Positions 42,266-50,952 of a DNA stretch of 64,000 bases are shown in pieces. The translations under genes and the position numbers were made by a program. The DNA comes from Rhizorhabdus wittichii RW1 (GTDB taxonomy: Bacteria; Pseudomonadota; Alphaproteobacteria; Sphingomonadales; Sphingomonadaceae). The notes below the pieces were generated by a model that searched no databases, was not told the origin of the DNA, and worked only from the letters and a program-made list of their open reading frames with translations. Position 1 is the stretch's first letter. The number at the start of each line of letters is the position of its first letter. Location: contig CP000699.1 of NCBI GenBank assembly GCA_000016765.1, positions 1,674,001 to 1,738,000 on the forward strand, written 5' to 3'.

Positions 42266-43366
42266 ATGTATCCGTTCGGCTTAGCAACCGCCTATCCCAG
42301 AAACCGGTGGTACATTGCCGCGCTCTCGGCGGAGATCACGCAGACGCCGTTCGAGCGGATGCTGCTCGACGTGCCGGTGGCGCTGTATCGAACCGAGGAC
42401 GGACGCCCGGTCGCCATGTACGGGCGCTGCCCGCACCGCTTCTATCCGCTCGCGCTGGGGCGGGTGGAAGGCGACGGCCTCGTTTGCGGCTATCATGGCT
42501 TCAAGTTCGCGGCCTCGGGCAAATGCGTCCGGATCCCGGCGCAGAATAGCGGCGCCAATTTCGAGCAGCCGACCTATCCGCTGGAGGAGCGGGGCACTTA
42601 TACCTGGATCTGGATGGGCGACCCGAAGCTCGCCGATCCGTCCTCCATTCCGCCCTATGAGGATTTCGGCCTGGACCAGCCCGGCTGGGCTGTTTCCGGC
42701 GGCTATCGGCTGGAGATCAACGGCCGTTCGCAATTGCTGATCGACAATCTGATGGACCTGACGCACCTGCCGCACGTCCATCATCATGTGCCGGGCGGCG
42801 ATGCCTATCTTCAGTCGCGGCACACGCTGAGCGAGCGGCCGCGCTCGCTTCGCCTGACGCAGGAAATGCCCGGCACCTGGTCGCCATTCTTCGAATTCCT
42901 CTGGGGCGCGGACCAGCGCTTCGACGGCGAGGTGATGCTGCACCAGGTCACCGATTTCTACGGACCCGAGTTCGTGAAGACGAGCGGGCCGCTGATCGAC
43001 TTCGCACAGGACGGCGAAGGCCATCTCTCGACGAGCCACGGCATCGTGTATTTTCTCCACGGCGTCACCCCGGCCATGGCCCACAGCACCCATTTCTTCT
43101 GCGCCCAGACGAGGAACTTCCGCATCGACGACGATGCGTTCGGACAGGCGCTGCACGAGCTGGACGAGGTCATCCGCATGCAGGACGTCGTGGCGATCAA
43201 CCATGTCGAGCCGGACGTCGAACGATCCTCCCAGGTCCAGCGCGAGCTGCTGGCCCGATCCGACCGCGCCGCGGCGGCAGTACGCGAGCGGATCAAGGAG
43301 ATGATCCTGGCCGAACAGCCGTCCCAAGCTTCGGAACCCGCCCCCGCCAGGGACCTGGCCGGCTAA
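42266..43366 (+). CDS. VanA-type Rieske oxygenase
   Basis: A 366-residue Rieske oxygenase. The Rieske motif is CPHRFYPL...CGYHGF, and the iron site is DNLMDLTHLPHVH with the aspartate and both histidines in the right spacing. An AGGAGAGG site precedes the ATG. It has its own promoter with an operator copy seen at the FAH gene at 35403, so it is probably induced together with the extradiol pathway. A strong terminator follows it. The likely role is O-demethylation or hydroxylation of a substrate that feeds the catechol pathway. Confidence 0.9.
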   Translation: MYPFGLATAYPRNRWYIAALSAEITQTPFERMLLDVPVALYRTEDGRPVAMYGRCPHRFYPLALGRVEGDGLVCGYHGFKFAASGKCVRIPAQNSGANFEQPTYPLEERGTYTWIWMGDPKLADPSSIPPYEDFGLDQPGWAVSGGYRLEINGRSQLLIDNLMDLTHLPHVHHHVPGGDAYLQSRHTLSERPRSLRLTQEMPGTWSPFFEFLWGADQRFDGEVMLHQVTDFYGPEFVKTSGPLIDFAQDGEGHLSTSHGIVYFLHGVTPAMAHSTHFFCAQTRNFRIDDDAFGQALHELDEVIRMQDVVAINHVEPDVERSSQVQRELLARSDRAAAAVRERIKEMILAEQPSQASEPAPARDLAG

Positions 43367-43408
43367 CCGCCGGCGGGCAGCGACCGCATGGACGCTGCCC
43401 GAAAAACA

Positions 43409-43455
43409 CCAGAGCGGCCGGTCTGACAGCATCAGACCGGCCGCTCTGGATTTTT
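43409..43455. terminator. Strong intrinsic terminator
   Basis: A perfect 18-bp stem starting CCAGAGCGGCCGGTC and closing with its exact complement around a CAGCA loop, followed by ATTTTT. It lies between the convergent Rieske genes at 42266 and 43567. The stem is unusually long and perfect, and on the minus strand a GTTTTTC tract lies beyond it, so it can act in both directions. Confidence 0.9.
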
Positions 43456-43566
43456 GTCTATGTGATTTGCGAACCGACGAATGCTTCCATTCGCCTGGAC
43501 GTGGACCTTGATTGATTCACGTCATCGGTGGAAGCGCTTTGCGCCTCCACCTCAAACGATCAGGTC

Positions 43567-44694
43567 CTAGGCGTCCGCTGCTTCCTCGAGATCGATCAAC
43601 TTCTTGAAGCGGCGCCGCATCTCGAGCCCCGCCCTGTCGGTCGGGATGTCGAACTCGAACACTTCGCCCCCGGGGCCCGCCTCGGCGTGCATCTGCGTGA
43701 TCCGGCGCAGCGCCTCGATGTCCTCCCTGAACGCCGCCTGCGATCCCTTGAGCAGATGATCGCCGACGGCGTCATCGTCGAGCGCGAAGTTGCGGGCCAC
43801 CGCATAATGATAATGAATCGAATGCTGGGTTTCCGGCGTGATGAGCTGCGCCACCTTCACCATCGGCTTCGGCACGGGCTGCTCGGCCAGTTCGAGATTC
43901 TCGAAAATGCCGGTGTTCACATGGAGGCCGGGCGAAACGAGCTGTGACCCGGACCTTCGCAGCGCGCGCTGGCCTTCCCATCCCAGCGGGATCGAATAGA
44001 TCGGCGGCAACTGGCATTCGACGTTCCGCCAGACCTGGATGTCGTCATCCTTGATCTCGGTCTCGATCGGGGCGAGCGCGAACTCGGGCGTGCCGAACGT
44101 CGCCGCATGCAGATAGGTCAGGTGCGACAGGTCGAGCAGATTCTCGTGCAGATGGACATAGCTGCCTTCGGCATGGCTGTAGCCGGTGACGAAGGACCAG
44201 CCTTCCCCGCCCAGCCATTCGGGATGCGGCACGGGCGTGGACTTGGCCAGTTCGGCATCGCCGACCCAGATCCAGACGAACGAGGCCCGCTCGACCAGCG
44301 GATAGCTCCGCACCCCGAACCTGCCGCGCGGGCAGCCGCCATCGGGAAGCTGCACGCAGATGCCCTGCGCATTGTATCTGAGGCCATGATAGCCGCAGAC
44401 GATCTCATTGCCGTCGAGCGTGCCGGCGGAGAGAGGGTAGGAGCGGTGCCCGCAGCGGTTCTGCATGGCATGGACGCCGCCGTCCGCGTCGCGGAAGAAC
44501 AGGATCGACTTTCCGCATATCGTGCGCGTCGAGAGCTTCCGGTCGAAATCGCTGGACAGGCCGGCGATATACCAAGCGTTCAGGATGAACCCGCTTTCCG
44601 CGTTCGCGACGCTGCGCCGGGATATTTCGAAACGGTCGGATAGCTTCGCAACCTCGGCTTCGCTCAAGCGATCCTCGACCCCACTCTGTTCCAT
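43567..44694 (-). CDS. Rieske oxygenase, paralog of the 52791 gene
   Basis: A 375-residue single-component Rieske oxygenase. The cluster motif is CGHRSYPLSAG...CGYHGL and the iron site ENLLDLSHLTYLH is complete. It resembles the product of the gene at 52791-53894 through long blocks such as SYPLSAG, HENLLDL and FGTP, so the two are paralogs. The ATG at 44694 (MEQSGVEDRLSE) is chosen; an ATG at 44736 lies inside the promoter. The promoter and dyad at 44728-44755 drive it. No redox partner is encoded nearby. Confidence 0.88.
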   Translation of the reverse strand: MEQSGVEDRLSEAEVAKLSDRFEISRRSVANAESGFILNAWYIAGLSSDFDRKLSTRTICGKSILFFRDADGGVHAMQNRCGHRSYPLSAGTLDGNEIVCGYHGLRYNAQGICVQLPDGGCPRGRFGVRSYPLVERASFVWIWVGDAELAKSTPVPHPEWLGGEGWSFVTGYSHAEGSYVHLHENLLDLSHLTYLHAATFGTPEFALAPIETEIKDDDIQVWRNVECQLPPIYSIPLGWEGQRALRRSGSQLVSPGLHVNTGIFENLELAEQPVPKPMVKVAQLITPETQHSIHYHYAVARNFALDDDAVGDHLLKGSQAAFREDIEALRRITQMHAEAGPGGEVFEFDIPTDRAGLEMRRRFKKLIDLEEAADA

Positions 44695-44727
44695 AGGTCC
44701 TATCCGGCTGATGTTGGCAGAGCAATA

Positions 44728-44755
44728 ACTATACATTGCGTATAGAAATTGTCAA
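44728..44755 (-). promoter_or_regulatory. Sigma-70 promoter with a perfect dyad operator
   Basis: On the minus strand TTGACA (44755-44750) and TATAGT (44733-44728) are spaced by 16 bp. Between and overlapping the -10 lies the perfect dyad CTATAC-GCAAT-GTATAG. A near-identical promoter and dyad precede the paralogous Rieske gene at 52791. A repressor of the TetR or MarR type would fit. Confidence 0.75.
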
Positions 44756-44784
44756 GGCGCGCCGGGCGCCCGACCAGCGTCCGG

Positions 44785-45090
44785 TCAATCGACCGTCGTC
44801 GCATATTGCAGGATCGTCGGCGGCACCTGCGCGAAGTTCGGCACGTCGGCCGCGACCGCCTGCCCCTCGGGCGAGCCCAAGCTGGCGCCCATCGCCGCGG
44901 CGTCGTCGAAGTCGGCTTCGAATATGCAGGCATAGTGCGCGTCGCCCGCCAGGGTCCGCACATCGAAGCTGTGGCGCGTCGCCTTCACGCCCGGGATCTT
45001 GCGCACGAGCGGAAGGTGCGTCCCGACATAATAGCTCTTGAACGCCTCGATATCGGGCTGGGGCGGATAGAGGACGACGAACTTCATCAT
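44785..45090 (-). CDS. EthD family protein
   Basis: A 101-residue protein of the EthD/ferredoxin-like alpha-beta barrel family. MKFVVLYPPQPDIEAFKSYYVGTHLPLVRKIPGVKATRHSF contains the family's conserved YxxxHxPL segment (YYVGTHLPL). Members accompany catabolic oxygenases, and some are small cyclases or decarboxylases; a precise role is not known. It follows the aldehyde dehydrogenase gene by 74 bp on the same strand. Two consecutive ATGs, at 45090 and 45087, are possible starts. Confidence 0.85.
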   Translation of the reverse strand: MMKFVVLYPPQPDIEAFKSYYVGTHLPLVRKIPGVKATRHSFDVRTLAGDAHYACIFEADFDDAAAMGASLGSPEGQAVAADVPNFAQVPPTILQYATTVD

Positions 45091-45164
45091 TTCGACTGTT
45101 TCCCTTCAGCTTGACCGATGCGCGGCGGACGGCCGGCAACCGCGGTCGCCCGCTTCGCGCGACA

Positions 45165-46619
45165 TTATTGGGCTGCGTCGAGCAGCATCGTCTTGGTTTC
45201 GAGATATCCCCGAAGCCCCTGCTCGCCGCCTTCCCTGCCGATCCCGGACTGCTTGAAGCCGCCCATGGGCAGGGAAAAGTCGCTCCGCAGGCCGTTCTGG
45301 GCGAACATGCCGGCCCTCAGCCTGCGGCCGATCGCCGCCGCCGCCGCCGCGTCATGGGTAAGGACGGAAGCGTTGAGCCCGTAGATCGAGTCGTTCGCGA
45401 TGCGCACCGCGTCGTCGACGCCGTCATAGGGAATGAGGCAGAGCACGGGGCCGAAGATCTCCTCCCGCGCGATCGTCATGTCGTTGGTCACGCCGACGAA
45501 CAAGGTGGGTTCGAAGAAGACGCCGCGATTGGGCTGCGCCGGCCGCTTGCCGCCGGTCAGCACCTGCGCGCCTTCCGACACGCCGATCTCGACATATCGC
45601 TCGACGCGGTCGAGTTGGCGGCGGGTAGCCAGCGGCCCCATCTGCGTCGACGGATCGTCGGAATGGCCGATGCGGACCCGCTTCATCTCCTCGACGATCG
45701 CCGCGGCGACGCCGTCGTGGCGGTGCCGAGGGACAAGCGCGCGGCTGAGCATCGCGCAGACCTGGCCGCTCAGCGTCGTGATCGCCTCGGTGAGGATCTT
45801 CGCCGCCTCAGCGTCGCTCATGTCGTCGAGCATGATCGCCGCCGACTTGCCGCCCAGTTCCAGCGTGCAGCGCCGTACCTGCTCGGCGCAGACCTGCGCG
45901 ATCTGTCGCCCCACCGCGGTCGATCCCGTGAAGGCGACCTTGTCGACCGCAGGGTTGCGCATGAGGTGGTCGGCGGCCTCGCGATCCGACGGCACCAGGT
46001 TGACGACGCCGGGCGGCAGCCCCGCCTCCTCCGCGCATTCGGCGATGATATAGGCTTCGAGCGGCGTCTCCGGCGACGGCTTCATGACGATCGTGCAGCC
46101 GGCGACGAGCGCCGGGCCGATCTTCGCGGTCATCAACATATAGGGGACGTTCCACGGCGTTATCGCCGCGACGACCCCGACGGGTTCATGGACGACGCGC
46201 GCGTCGGCGGCGGCCTGGCTCTCGACCCGCGTCTCGAACGGGAAGCGGCGGCCCGCCGCGATCGCGTCGCGCAGATTCTGGGTGCCGATGCCGGTGAAGA
46301 TCGGCGCGATGACGGACAGGGCCCCCATTTGCCGCGACCAGACCTCGGCGATCTCGGCCGACCGCCGGTCGAGCGCGTCCGCCAGCCGCTCCACCGCCGC
46401 GATCCGCTCCTCCGGCTGCGCGTCCGACCAGCCGCTGCCGTCGAACGCCCGCCGCGCCGCCTCGACCGCACGGTCCATGTCGCGCGGGCCGGCGCCGGCG
46501 ACCGTGTACACCACCTCTTCGGTATCGGGCGAGACGACGGAGATCGGCTGGCCGTCCAGGGGTTCGACCCAGGCGCCGCCGATGAAAAGACGATCAGGAT
46601 GCCGCAAGTTCACGTTCAT
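45165..46619 (-). CDS. NAD(P)-dependent aldehyde dehydrogenase
   Basis: A 484-residue aldehyde dehydrogenase. The cofactor-binding TPWNVP segment and FTGSTAVG are present, the catalytic glutamate lies in LELGGKS and the nucleophilic cysteine is in SGQVCAML. REEIFGPVL completes the family pattern. It probably oxidises an aromatic or semialdehyde intermediate to the acid. It lies 57 bp after the alpha/beta hydrolase gene and before the EthD gene in one minus-strand operon. Confidence 0.93.
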   Translation of the reverse strand: MNVNLRHPDRLFIGGAWVEPLDGQPISVVSPDTEEVVYTVAGAGPRDMDRAVEAARRAFDGSGWSDAQPEERIAAVERLADALDRRSAEIAEVWSRQMGALSVIAPIFTGIGTQNLRDAIAAGRRFPFETRVESQAAADARVVHEPVGVVAAITPWNVPYMLMTAKIGPALVAGCTIVMKPSPETPLEAYIIAECAEEAGLPPGVVNLVPSDREAADHLMRNPAVDKVAFTGSTAVGRQIAQVCAEQVRRCTLELGGKSAAIMLDDMSDAEAAKILTEAITTLSGQVCAMLSRALVPRHRHDGVAAAIVEEMKRVRIGHSDDPSTQMGPLATRRQLDRVERYVEIGVSEGAQVLTGGKRPAQPNRGVFFEPTLFVGVTNDMTIAREEIFGPVLCLIPYDGVDDAVRIANDSIYGLNASVLTHDAAAAAAIGRRLRAGMFAQNGLRSDFSLPMGGFKQSGIGREGGEQGLRGYLETKTMLLDAAQ

Positions 46620-46676
46620 GGCTCAGCCTCTCCGATGGAAGGAAACAGCGTGCGTCGGCGGTCCGCCGATCCGGGA

Positions 46677-47534
46677 TCAGCCGGCGCCTACGGTCGCCGC
46701 AAAGTCGGCTATCGCCCCGGCAAGCGCCTGCGGATTGTCCATCTGGAGCGCGTAGGTGCCGTCGATCTCGACGATGCGCGCGTCGCGCCAGTATCCCGCG
46801 AGCTCTTCCGCCTGCGGGCGGGTCAGGCTGCCCTGCTTCGCCAGGAGGATCATCACCGGGCATTCCGCCCGCGCCGCATAAGGGCGCAGGTTCGCGGTGA
46901 GATGGGCAAGCCCTTGGGCGACACGGATATTGTCGTAGCGGGGCGCGACGCGGCCGCCGTCGCGATGCTCGAAATTATACGCGATCCGGTGCCGCAGGGA
47001 CCCGTCCGATTCCGGGCTCCACGGCCACCGCGCCTTCATGAAGGCAAGCGCCTCGTCGACCGACGCGAATTCTTCCGGGTGGCCCAGCGTGTCGGCGGCA
47101 TTGGCGAGGACCGCCCGGGCCGCCTCGCGCGTCGCGTGGAAATTGCTGAGGTGCGGACTGGCTACCAGCACCATGCCCTCGATCCGCTCCGGATAGCGGC
47201 CGGCGAATACCTGCGCGACGCGCCCGCCGAGCGAATGGCCGACGATGACGGCCCGCTCGATGCCGACCGCATCCATGAACAGCGCGACGTCGTCCGCATA
47301 TTCCTCGGCGGAATAGTCGCCCTCCGGCCGGCCGCTGAAGCCGTGCCCACGCTGATCCGCCGCGAACACGTGGAAGCGATCGCCCAGCGCGTCGACGGTC
47401 CATTCCCACATTCGGCCATAACCGGCCGACGGGTGGAGGAAGACCAGCTTGGGTCCGCTTCCCGGCCATTCGTAATAATGGGTGGAAAGGCCGTTCGGAA
47501 GCTCCACAACGGCTTCTCGCATCTCCCTGGGCAT
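46677..47534 (-). CDS. Alpha/beta hydrolase fold protein lacking the catalytic histidine
   Basis: A 285-residue alpha/beta hydrolase-fold protein with the HPSAGYGRMW oxyanion region and an intact nucleophile elbow GHSLGG. Near the C-terminus, where the family has GxGH, it reads EIDGTYALQMDNP, so the usual histidine appears to be tyrosine, and the acid position is also unclear (AKQGSLTR). It may be inactive as a normal hydrolase or use altered chemistry. AGGAGGT before the ATG at 47534 fixes the start. Upstream, TTGACT (47646-47641) and TATAAC (47625-47620) read on the minus strand are a candidate promoter, with short 15-bp spacing. It leads the operon with the aldehyde dehydrogenase and EthD genes. 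Confidence 0.82.
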   Translation of the reverse strand: MPREMREAVVELPNGLSTHYYEWPGSGPKLVFLHPSAGYGRMWEWTVDALGDRFHVFAADQRGHGFSGRPEGDYSAEEYADDVALFMDAVGIERAVIVGHSLGGRVAQVFAGRYPERIEGMVLVASPHLSNFHATREAARAVLANAADTLGHPEEFASVDEALAFMKARWPWSPESDGSLRHRIAYNFEHRDGGRVAPRYDNIRVAQGLAHLTANLRPYAARAECPVMILLAKQGSLTRPQAEELAGYWRDARIVEIDGTYALQMDNPQALAGAIADFAATVGAG

Positions 47535-47774
47535 CCGACCTCCTCTCGCGACCATGGGGGCTGACGACACCGCCTCCCAGCCCCACCAAATAACTGGTCG
47601 TTGCGTTTAATATTTACTGGTTATAGCGCCCCCGATTTCGAGTCAACGGAGCAGATCGAGATTCTCCGGCTCAGCAATGCCGCGTCGATACGGGCGCGGA
47701 GAAACGGTCCCGATCGTCCCGTAAATAGCGAAGGCCAGGCAATGGCCGGGGCAGCGCCCCGGCGCCGGCGGCCG

Positions 47775-48764
47775 TCAGGCGCGCGCGGCTTCACAGCGGA
47801 TGCGTTGCGCCCCGAGGCCGTCTATCTCACCGATCATGAGGTCGCCGTCCTGCAGGAAACGGTTGTAATGGGTGCCGTTACCGGCGGGAGAGCCCGTACA
47901 GATCACGTCCCCGGGAAGCAGGCGCGAATAGCGCGAGATATATTCGATCTGACGCGCGATATCGAACATCATGTCCGCGGTCGTCTCGTCCTGCATCATC
48001 TGGCCTTCGACGCTGAGGCGAATGCGCAGCGCGTAGGGATCGGCGATGAATCTGGCCGGAACCATATAGGGACCGAACGGCAGGAAGCCCTCCTGCCCCT
48101 TCGAGCGGAGCCAGTCGGTGCCGAGCAGCTTATAGTCGGTGCGCGGGATCAGATCGCGCGCGCTGACGTCGTTGACGATCGCATAGCCCGCCACATGCTC
48201 CATCGCCGCCTCGCGCGGGATGCGGATGCCGCCCCGGCCGATGACGACCGCGAGCTCCAGCTCCCAATCGGGCTTCGTGGTGTTGGCGGGAAGGATCAGC
48301 GTATCGTTGGCGCCGGCGACCGTGGTTATCGGCTTGGTGAAGACATAAGGCTCGCCAGTGGCAAGCCGGTCGTCCATCATCTTCTCCGCCCAGGCCCTGA
48401 TGCCCTCCCCCTCGACGCCTTCGGGCGCGGTGTTGGTGTCGACCATCATATGGACGACGTGGGTGCGATAATTCGCCCCGGTACAGAAGATCTGGCGCGG
48501 CAGATCGACCGGCGGATGGAAATGAACCTGTCCGATGTCCAGCCCAGCCGCGCCGGAGGCGGCCGAGGCCGCGAGCCGCGCCAGCGCCGGCTCCGCCGCG
48601 TCCCAGATCTCGAGAAGAGAGAGCACCGATGCGCCGCGGGCGATCCCGGCTTCGCCGCTTGCGGCGACGAGCGCTTCGAGCGGCACGACCTTGTCGTCGA
48701 CGACAATGGCCGCCTGTTTCGGCAGGCCGTCGGCGGAAACGGTGGCCAGCGCGTACGACGTCAT
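47775..48764 (-). CDS. Fumarylacetoacetate hydrolase family protein
   Basis: A 329-residue FAH-fold hydrolase. The IFCTGANYRTH entry block, the ExE metal ligands in WELELAVVIG, the canonical NDVSARDL loop and VICTGSPAGNG are all present, so a metal-dependent C-C hydrolase or decarboxylase is predicted. Unlike the FAH protein at 35403, its NDxSxRD loop is intact. It overlaps the substrate-binding-like gene by four bases (ATGA) and forms an operon with it and the Rieske gene at 49686. Confidence 0.89.
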   Translation of the reverse strand: MTSYALATVSADGLPKQAAIVVDDKVVPLEALVAASGEAGIARGASVLSLLEIWDAAEPALARLAASAASGAAGLDIGQVHFHPPVDLPRQIFCTGANYRTHVVHMMVDTNTAPEGVEGEGIRAWAEKMMDDRLATGEPYVFTKPITTVAGANDTLILPANTTKPDWELELAVVIGRGGIRIPREAAMEHVAGYAIVNDVSARDLIPRTDYKLLGTDWLRSKGQEGFLPFGPYMVPARFIADPYALRIRLSVEGQMMQDETTADMMFDIARQIEYISRYSRLLPGDVICTGSPAGNGTHYNRFLQDGDLMIGEIDGLGAQRIRCEAARA

Positions 48765-49657
48765 TCGAGAGTTCCTTTCGGTGAAGCTGTCATGTCGGGA
48801 TGGTCCGGGGCGGCGGCGAGCAAGGACAGATCGACGAGATCGTCATAGCCGCAGTCGCTGCCCGGCAGGCCCAGCCGGACCCGTTGATCGATGATCATGT
48901 CGACGCCCCGGCGGTCCGGGACCAGGTTCGGCCCCACGGCCCTGGCAAGCGCGGCCGCCGCGGCGGCAGGGACGCCTTGCGATTCCAGCAGGCGCACCAC
49001 ATCCGCGACATTGGCGCGCGCGGCCTGCCGCGCCGCCTCGATCGCCCCGAGCCAGCGGGCAAGCTCGTCGCGCTTGCGCCCGTCGAGGCGCGTCGAGGCG
49101 ACCACCCCCTGTCCCGGATAGCCCGGAAACGCCTGGTCGGCCTCGGCCAACTGGATCATGCCCGCCGCCCTGGCGATATCGCTGAACGGCGGCCCGAGAA
49201 GCGTCGCGTCGCCCTCGCCCGCCAGCAGGCGGTCGAGCCGCTCCTTCACCCCGCCGCTCTCGACGATCTCGCACGCGTCGAAGGGCACGCCCGCGTCCGC
49301 CAGCATCGCCCGCAGCGGCACGACGAAGCCGTTGGTGGGCGAATCCACCAGCAGCTTCCGGCCGGCCAGCGACGCCATGTCGGCGAACGGCGGCCGGGCG
49401 ATCAGGACGATGTTGGTGCTCGCCTCGATCTGCGCGAAGATCCGCAGCGCGCCGCCGCCCGGGCGCCGATTCCACATGATGACGTTGTCCATCGCCGTGA
49501 CGGCGAAGTCGTGACGCCCCTCGACCAGCCCGTCGAACTGTTCGTCGGACGAGGTCGTCAAAACGCCGTCGACCGACACATCGGCCCGGTCGAGCAGGCC
49601 ATCGCGGCCCGCCACGCGGTGCACGACCGGCGGCGCAAACCATATCGCTTTCAGCAT
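48761..49657 (-). CDS. SsuA/THI5-like substrate-binding protein without signal peptide
   Basis: A 298-residue protein of the periplasmic-binding-protein-like fold (SsuA/THI5/NMT1 type), with segments such as AVTAMDNVIMWN, LAGRKLLVDSPTNGFVVPLRAMLADAG and LLGPPFSDIARAAG. Such proteins normally deliver sulfonates, pyrimidines or aromatic acids to an ABC importer. Here no signal peptide is visible after the ATG at 49657, which is fixed by GGGAGGGG directly upstream, and no permease or ATPase gene is nearby. A cytoplasmic sensing or enzymatic role is therefore possible. It lies between a Rieske gene and an FAH gene in one operon. Confidence 0.75.
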   Translation of the reverse strand: MLKAIWFAPPVVHRVAGRDGLLDRADVSVDGVLTTSSDEQFDGLVEGRHDFAVTAMDNVIMWNRRPGGGALRIFAQIEASTNIVLIARPPFADMASLAGRKLLVDSPTNGFVVPLRAMLADAGVPFDACEIVESGGVKERLDRLLAGEGDATLLGPPFSDIARAAGMIQLAEADQAFPGYPGQGVVASTRLDGRKRDELARWLGAIEAARQAARANVADVVRLLESQGVPAAAAAALARAVGPNLVPDRRGVDMIIDQRVRLGLPGSDCGYDDLVDLSLLAAAPDHPDMTASPKGTLE

Positions 49658-49685
49658 CACCCCTCCCGCGCGACCATCACCATCG

Positions 49686-50765
49686 CTATTCGGCGGCGCA
49701 GGCATGCGCGGCCGGCTGGCCCTCATCCCGTGCCTCGACAGCCCTGGCCTTCTGCTCCTCGGCGATCCGCCGGGCGAGGATCCGGCGCGCGCGCACGGCC
49801 GCCTCGTCCATCGGCAACAGCGCCGGCGACATGTCCATCAGCGGCCGGCCACGCATGCGCCCCTGGACCGCCTGGATCATCGGCTCGTCCTCATTGCGGA
49901 AAGCGGCGTCGATCCCGAACCTGAGCATGGCTTCCAGCTCCTGATCGTCGAGGCAGAGGTCGCGCGAGATCGCCCAGAAATAATGCGTGCTCGTTTCCGT
50001 CTCGGGCGTCAGCAGATGCGCCTGTAGCATTTCGGCCCTGCCGCCGTCGGCCGGCTCGATCGCCGTCGCGCAGGTCTCCAGCCGCATGTTCGCGGGCGCC
50101 TCCCAATAGGTGTTCGCATAGCCGTCGATCCGCGTGACGGTCTTGCCGAGCAGGAGCTCGAACAGCGGGGTGTTGGGCTGGTCGGGCATGTCGTGGATCG
50201 CCGCGACGCGATCGTCGTCCTGCTCGGCACGGTAGCGGATCCCCGCCGCGCTCCCTTCCGGGGCGATGAACGGATGCAGGAACTCGGCGTGGCTGAGGTC
50301 CATCAGATTGTCGGTCACCAGCTCGTAATTGGCGCCGACGCCCAGCATCCCGCGGATCGTCGCCCAGCCGTCCTTGTCCAGAAAGGCGAAGGACGGCGGC
50401 GGGGTCGCCCCGGCCAGCGCGGCATCGCCCATCCAGATCCAGAGCACGCTGTCGCGCTCCAGCACCGGATAGCTCCGCACGCTCAGCGACGAGGGGCGGA
50501 CGCCGCGCCCATGGGGATTGTGGACGCAAGCCCCCATCTTGTCGAAGACGAGGCCATGATAGGGACAGCGGATAGTGTCGCCGCCGATCCGGCCCAGGCT
50601 CAGCGGCGCGAAACGGTGCGGACACATATCGGCCAGGGCGACGGCCTTGCCGTCCTCCCCGCGGAATAGCACGACCGGCTCGTCCAGGAAGGTGCGCGCG
50701 AGCGTACCATCCGCAAGTTCCGAGCTCCAAGCGGCCGCATACCAGGCGTTTCGCAAGAACGTCAT
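49686..50765 (-). CDS. VanA-type Rieske oxygenase
   Basis: A 359-residue Rieske oxygenase. The cluster motif is CPHRFAPL...CPYHGL and the iron site DNLMDLSHAEFLH is complete. The start MTFLRNAWYAAAW is typical of the vanillate demethylase oxygenase group and has a GGAGAGG site; an upstream in-frame ATG at 50789 is less likely. It leads an operon with the substrate-binding-like and FAH genes. The C-terminal tail is longer and charge-rich compared with the paralogs here. Confidence 0.9.
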   Translation of the reverse strand: MTFLRNAWYAAAWSSELADGTLARTFLDEPVVLFRGEDGKAVALADMCPHRFAPLSLGRIGGDTIRCPYHGLVFDKMGACVHNPHGRGVRPSSLSVRSYPVLERDSVLWIWMGDAALAGATPPPSFAFLDKDGWATIRGMLGVGANYELVTDNLMDLSHAEFLHPFIAPEGSAAGIRYRAEQDDDRVAAIHDMPDQPNTPLFELLLGKTVTRIDGYANTYWEAPANMRLETCATAIEPADGGRAEMLQAHLLTPETETSTHYFWAISRDLCLDDQELEAMLRFGIDAAFRNEDEPMIQAVQGRMRGRPLMDMSPALLPMDEAAVRARRILARRIAEEQKARAVEARDEGQPAAHACAAE

Positions 50766-50790
50766 ATCGCCTCTCCGGTGAGTTTCCATT

Positions 50791-50818
50791 ACTGTACTAC
50801 ACGTTTTGAAATGGTCAA
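50791..50818 (-). promoter_or_regulatory. Promoter of the 49686-50765 Rieske operon
   Basis: On the minus strand TTGACC (50818-50813) and TACAGT (50796-50791) are spaced by 16 bp. The -35 context TTGACCATTT also occurs at the promoter of the 52791 gene. A weak version of the ATAC-N5-GTAT dyad (GTAC-TACAC-GTTT on the plus strand, 50794-50806) overlaps it. Confidence 0.5.
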
Positions 50819-50881
50819 GCCGATCGCCGTGGCCGACAGCGCCGAACGCGCGAACAAGGTCTGTTGACAGGCCGACGACGC

Positions 50882-50920
50882 GGCGGCATCAAGACTAACA
50901 TTGTTATCCTTGATGCCGCC
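50882..50920. promoter_or_regulatory. Perfect 12-bp inverted repeat upstream of a Rieske gene
   Basis: GGCGGCATCAAG and CTTGATGCCGCC are exact inverted copies separated by 15 AT-rich bases. The element starts 12 bp after a TTGACA hexamer (50864-50869) and ends 32 bp before the ATG at 50953. It could be an operator or an RNA hairpin in the 5' leader. Confidence 0.6.
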
Positions 50921-50952
50921 TCACGCGGGCCGGATCGAACGAACAAGCGAGA

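Noticed and set aside
45111-47564. An 817-codon plus-strand frame opposite the aldehyde dehydrogenase and hydrolase genes
   Set aside because: It spans two real genes and their gap, with shadow composition and no motifs.
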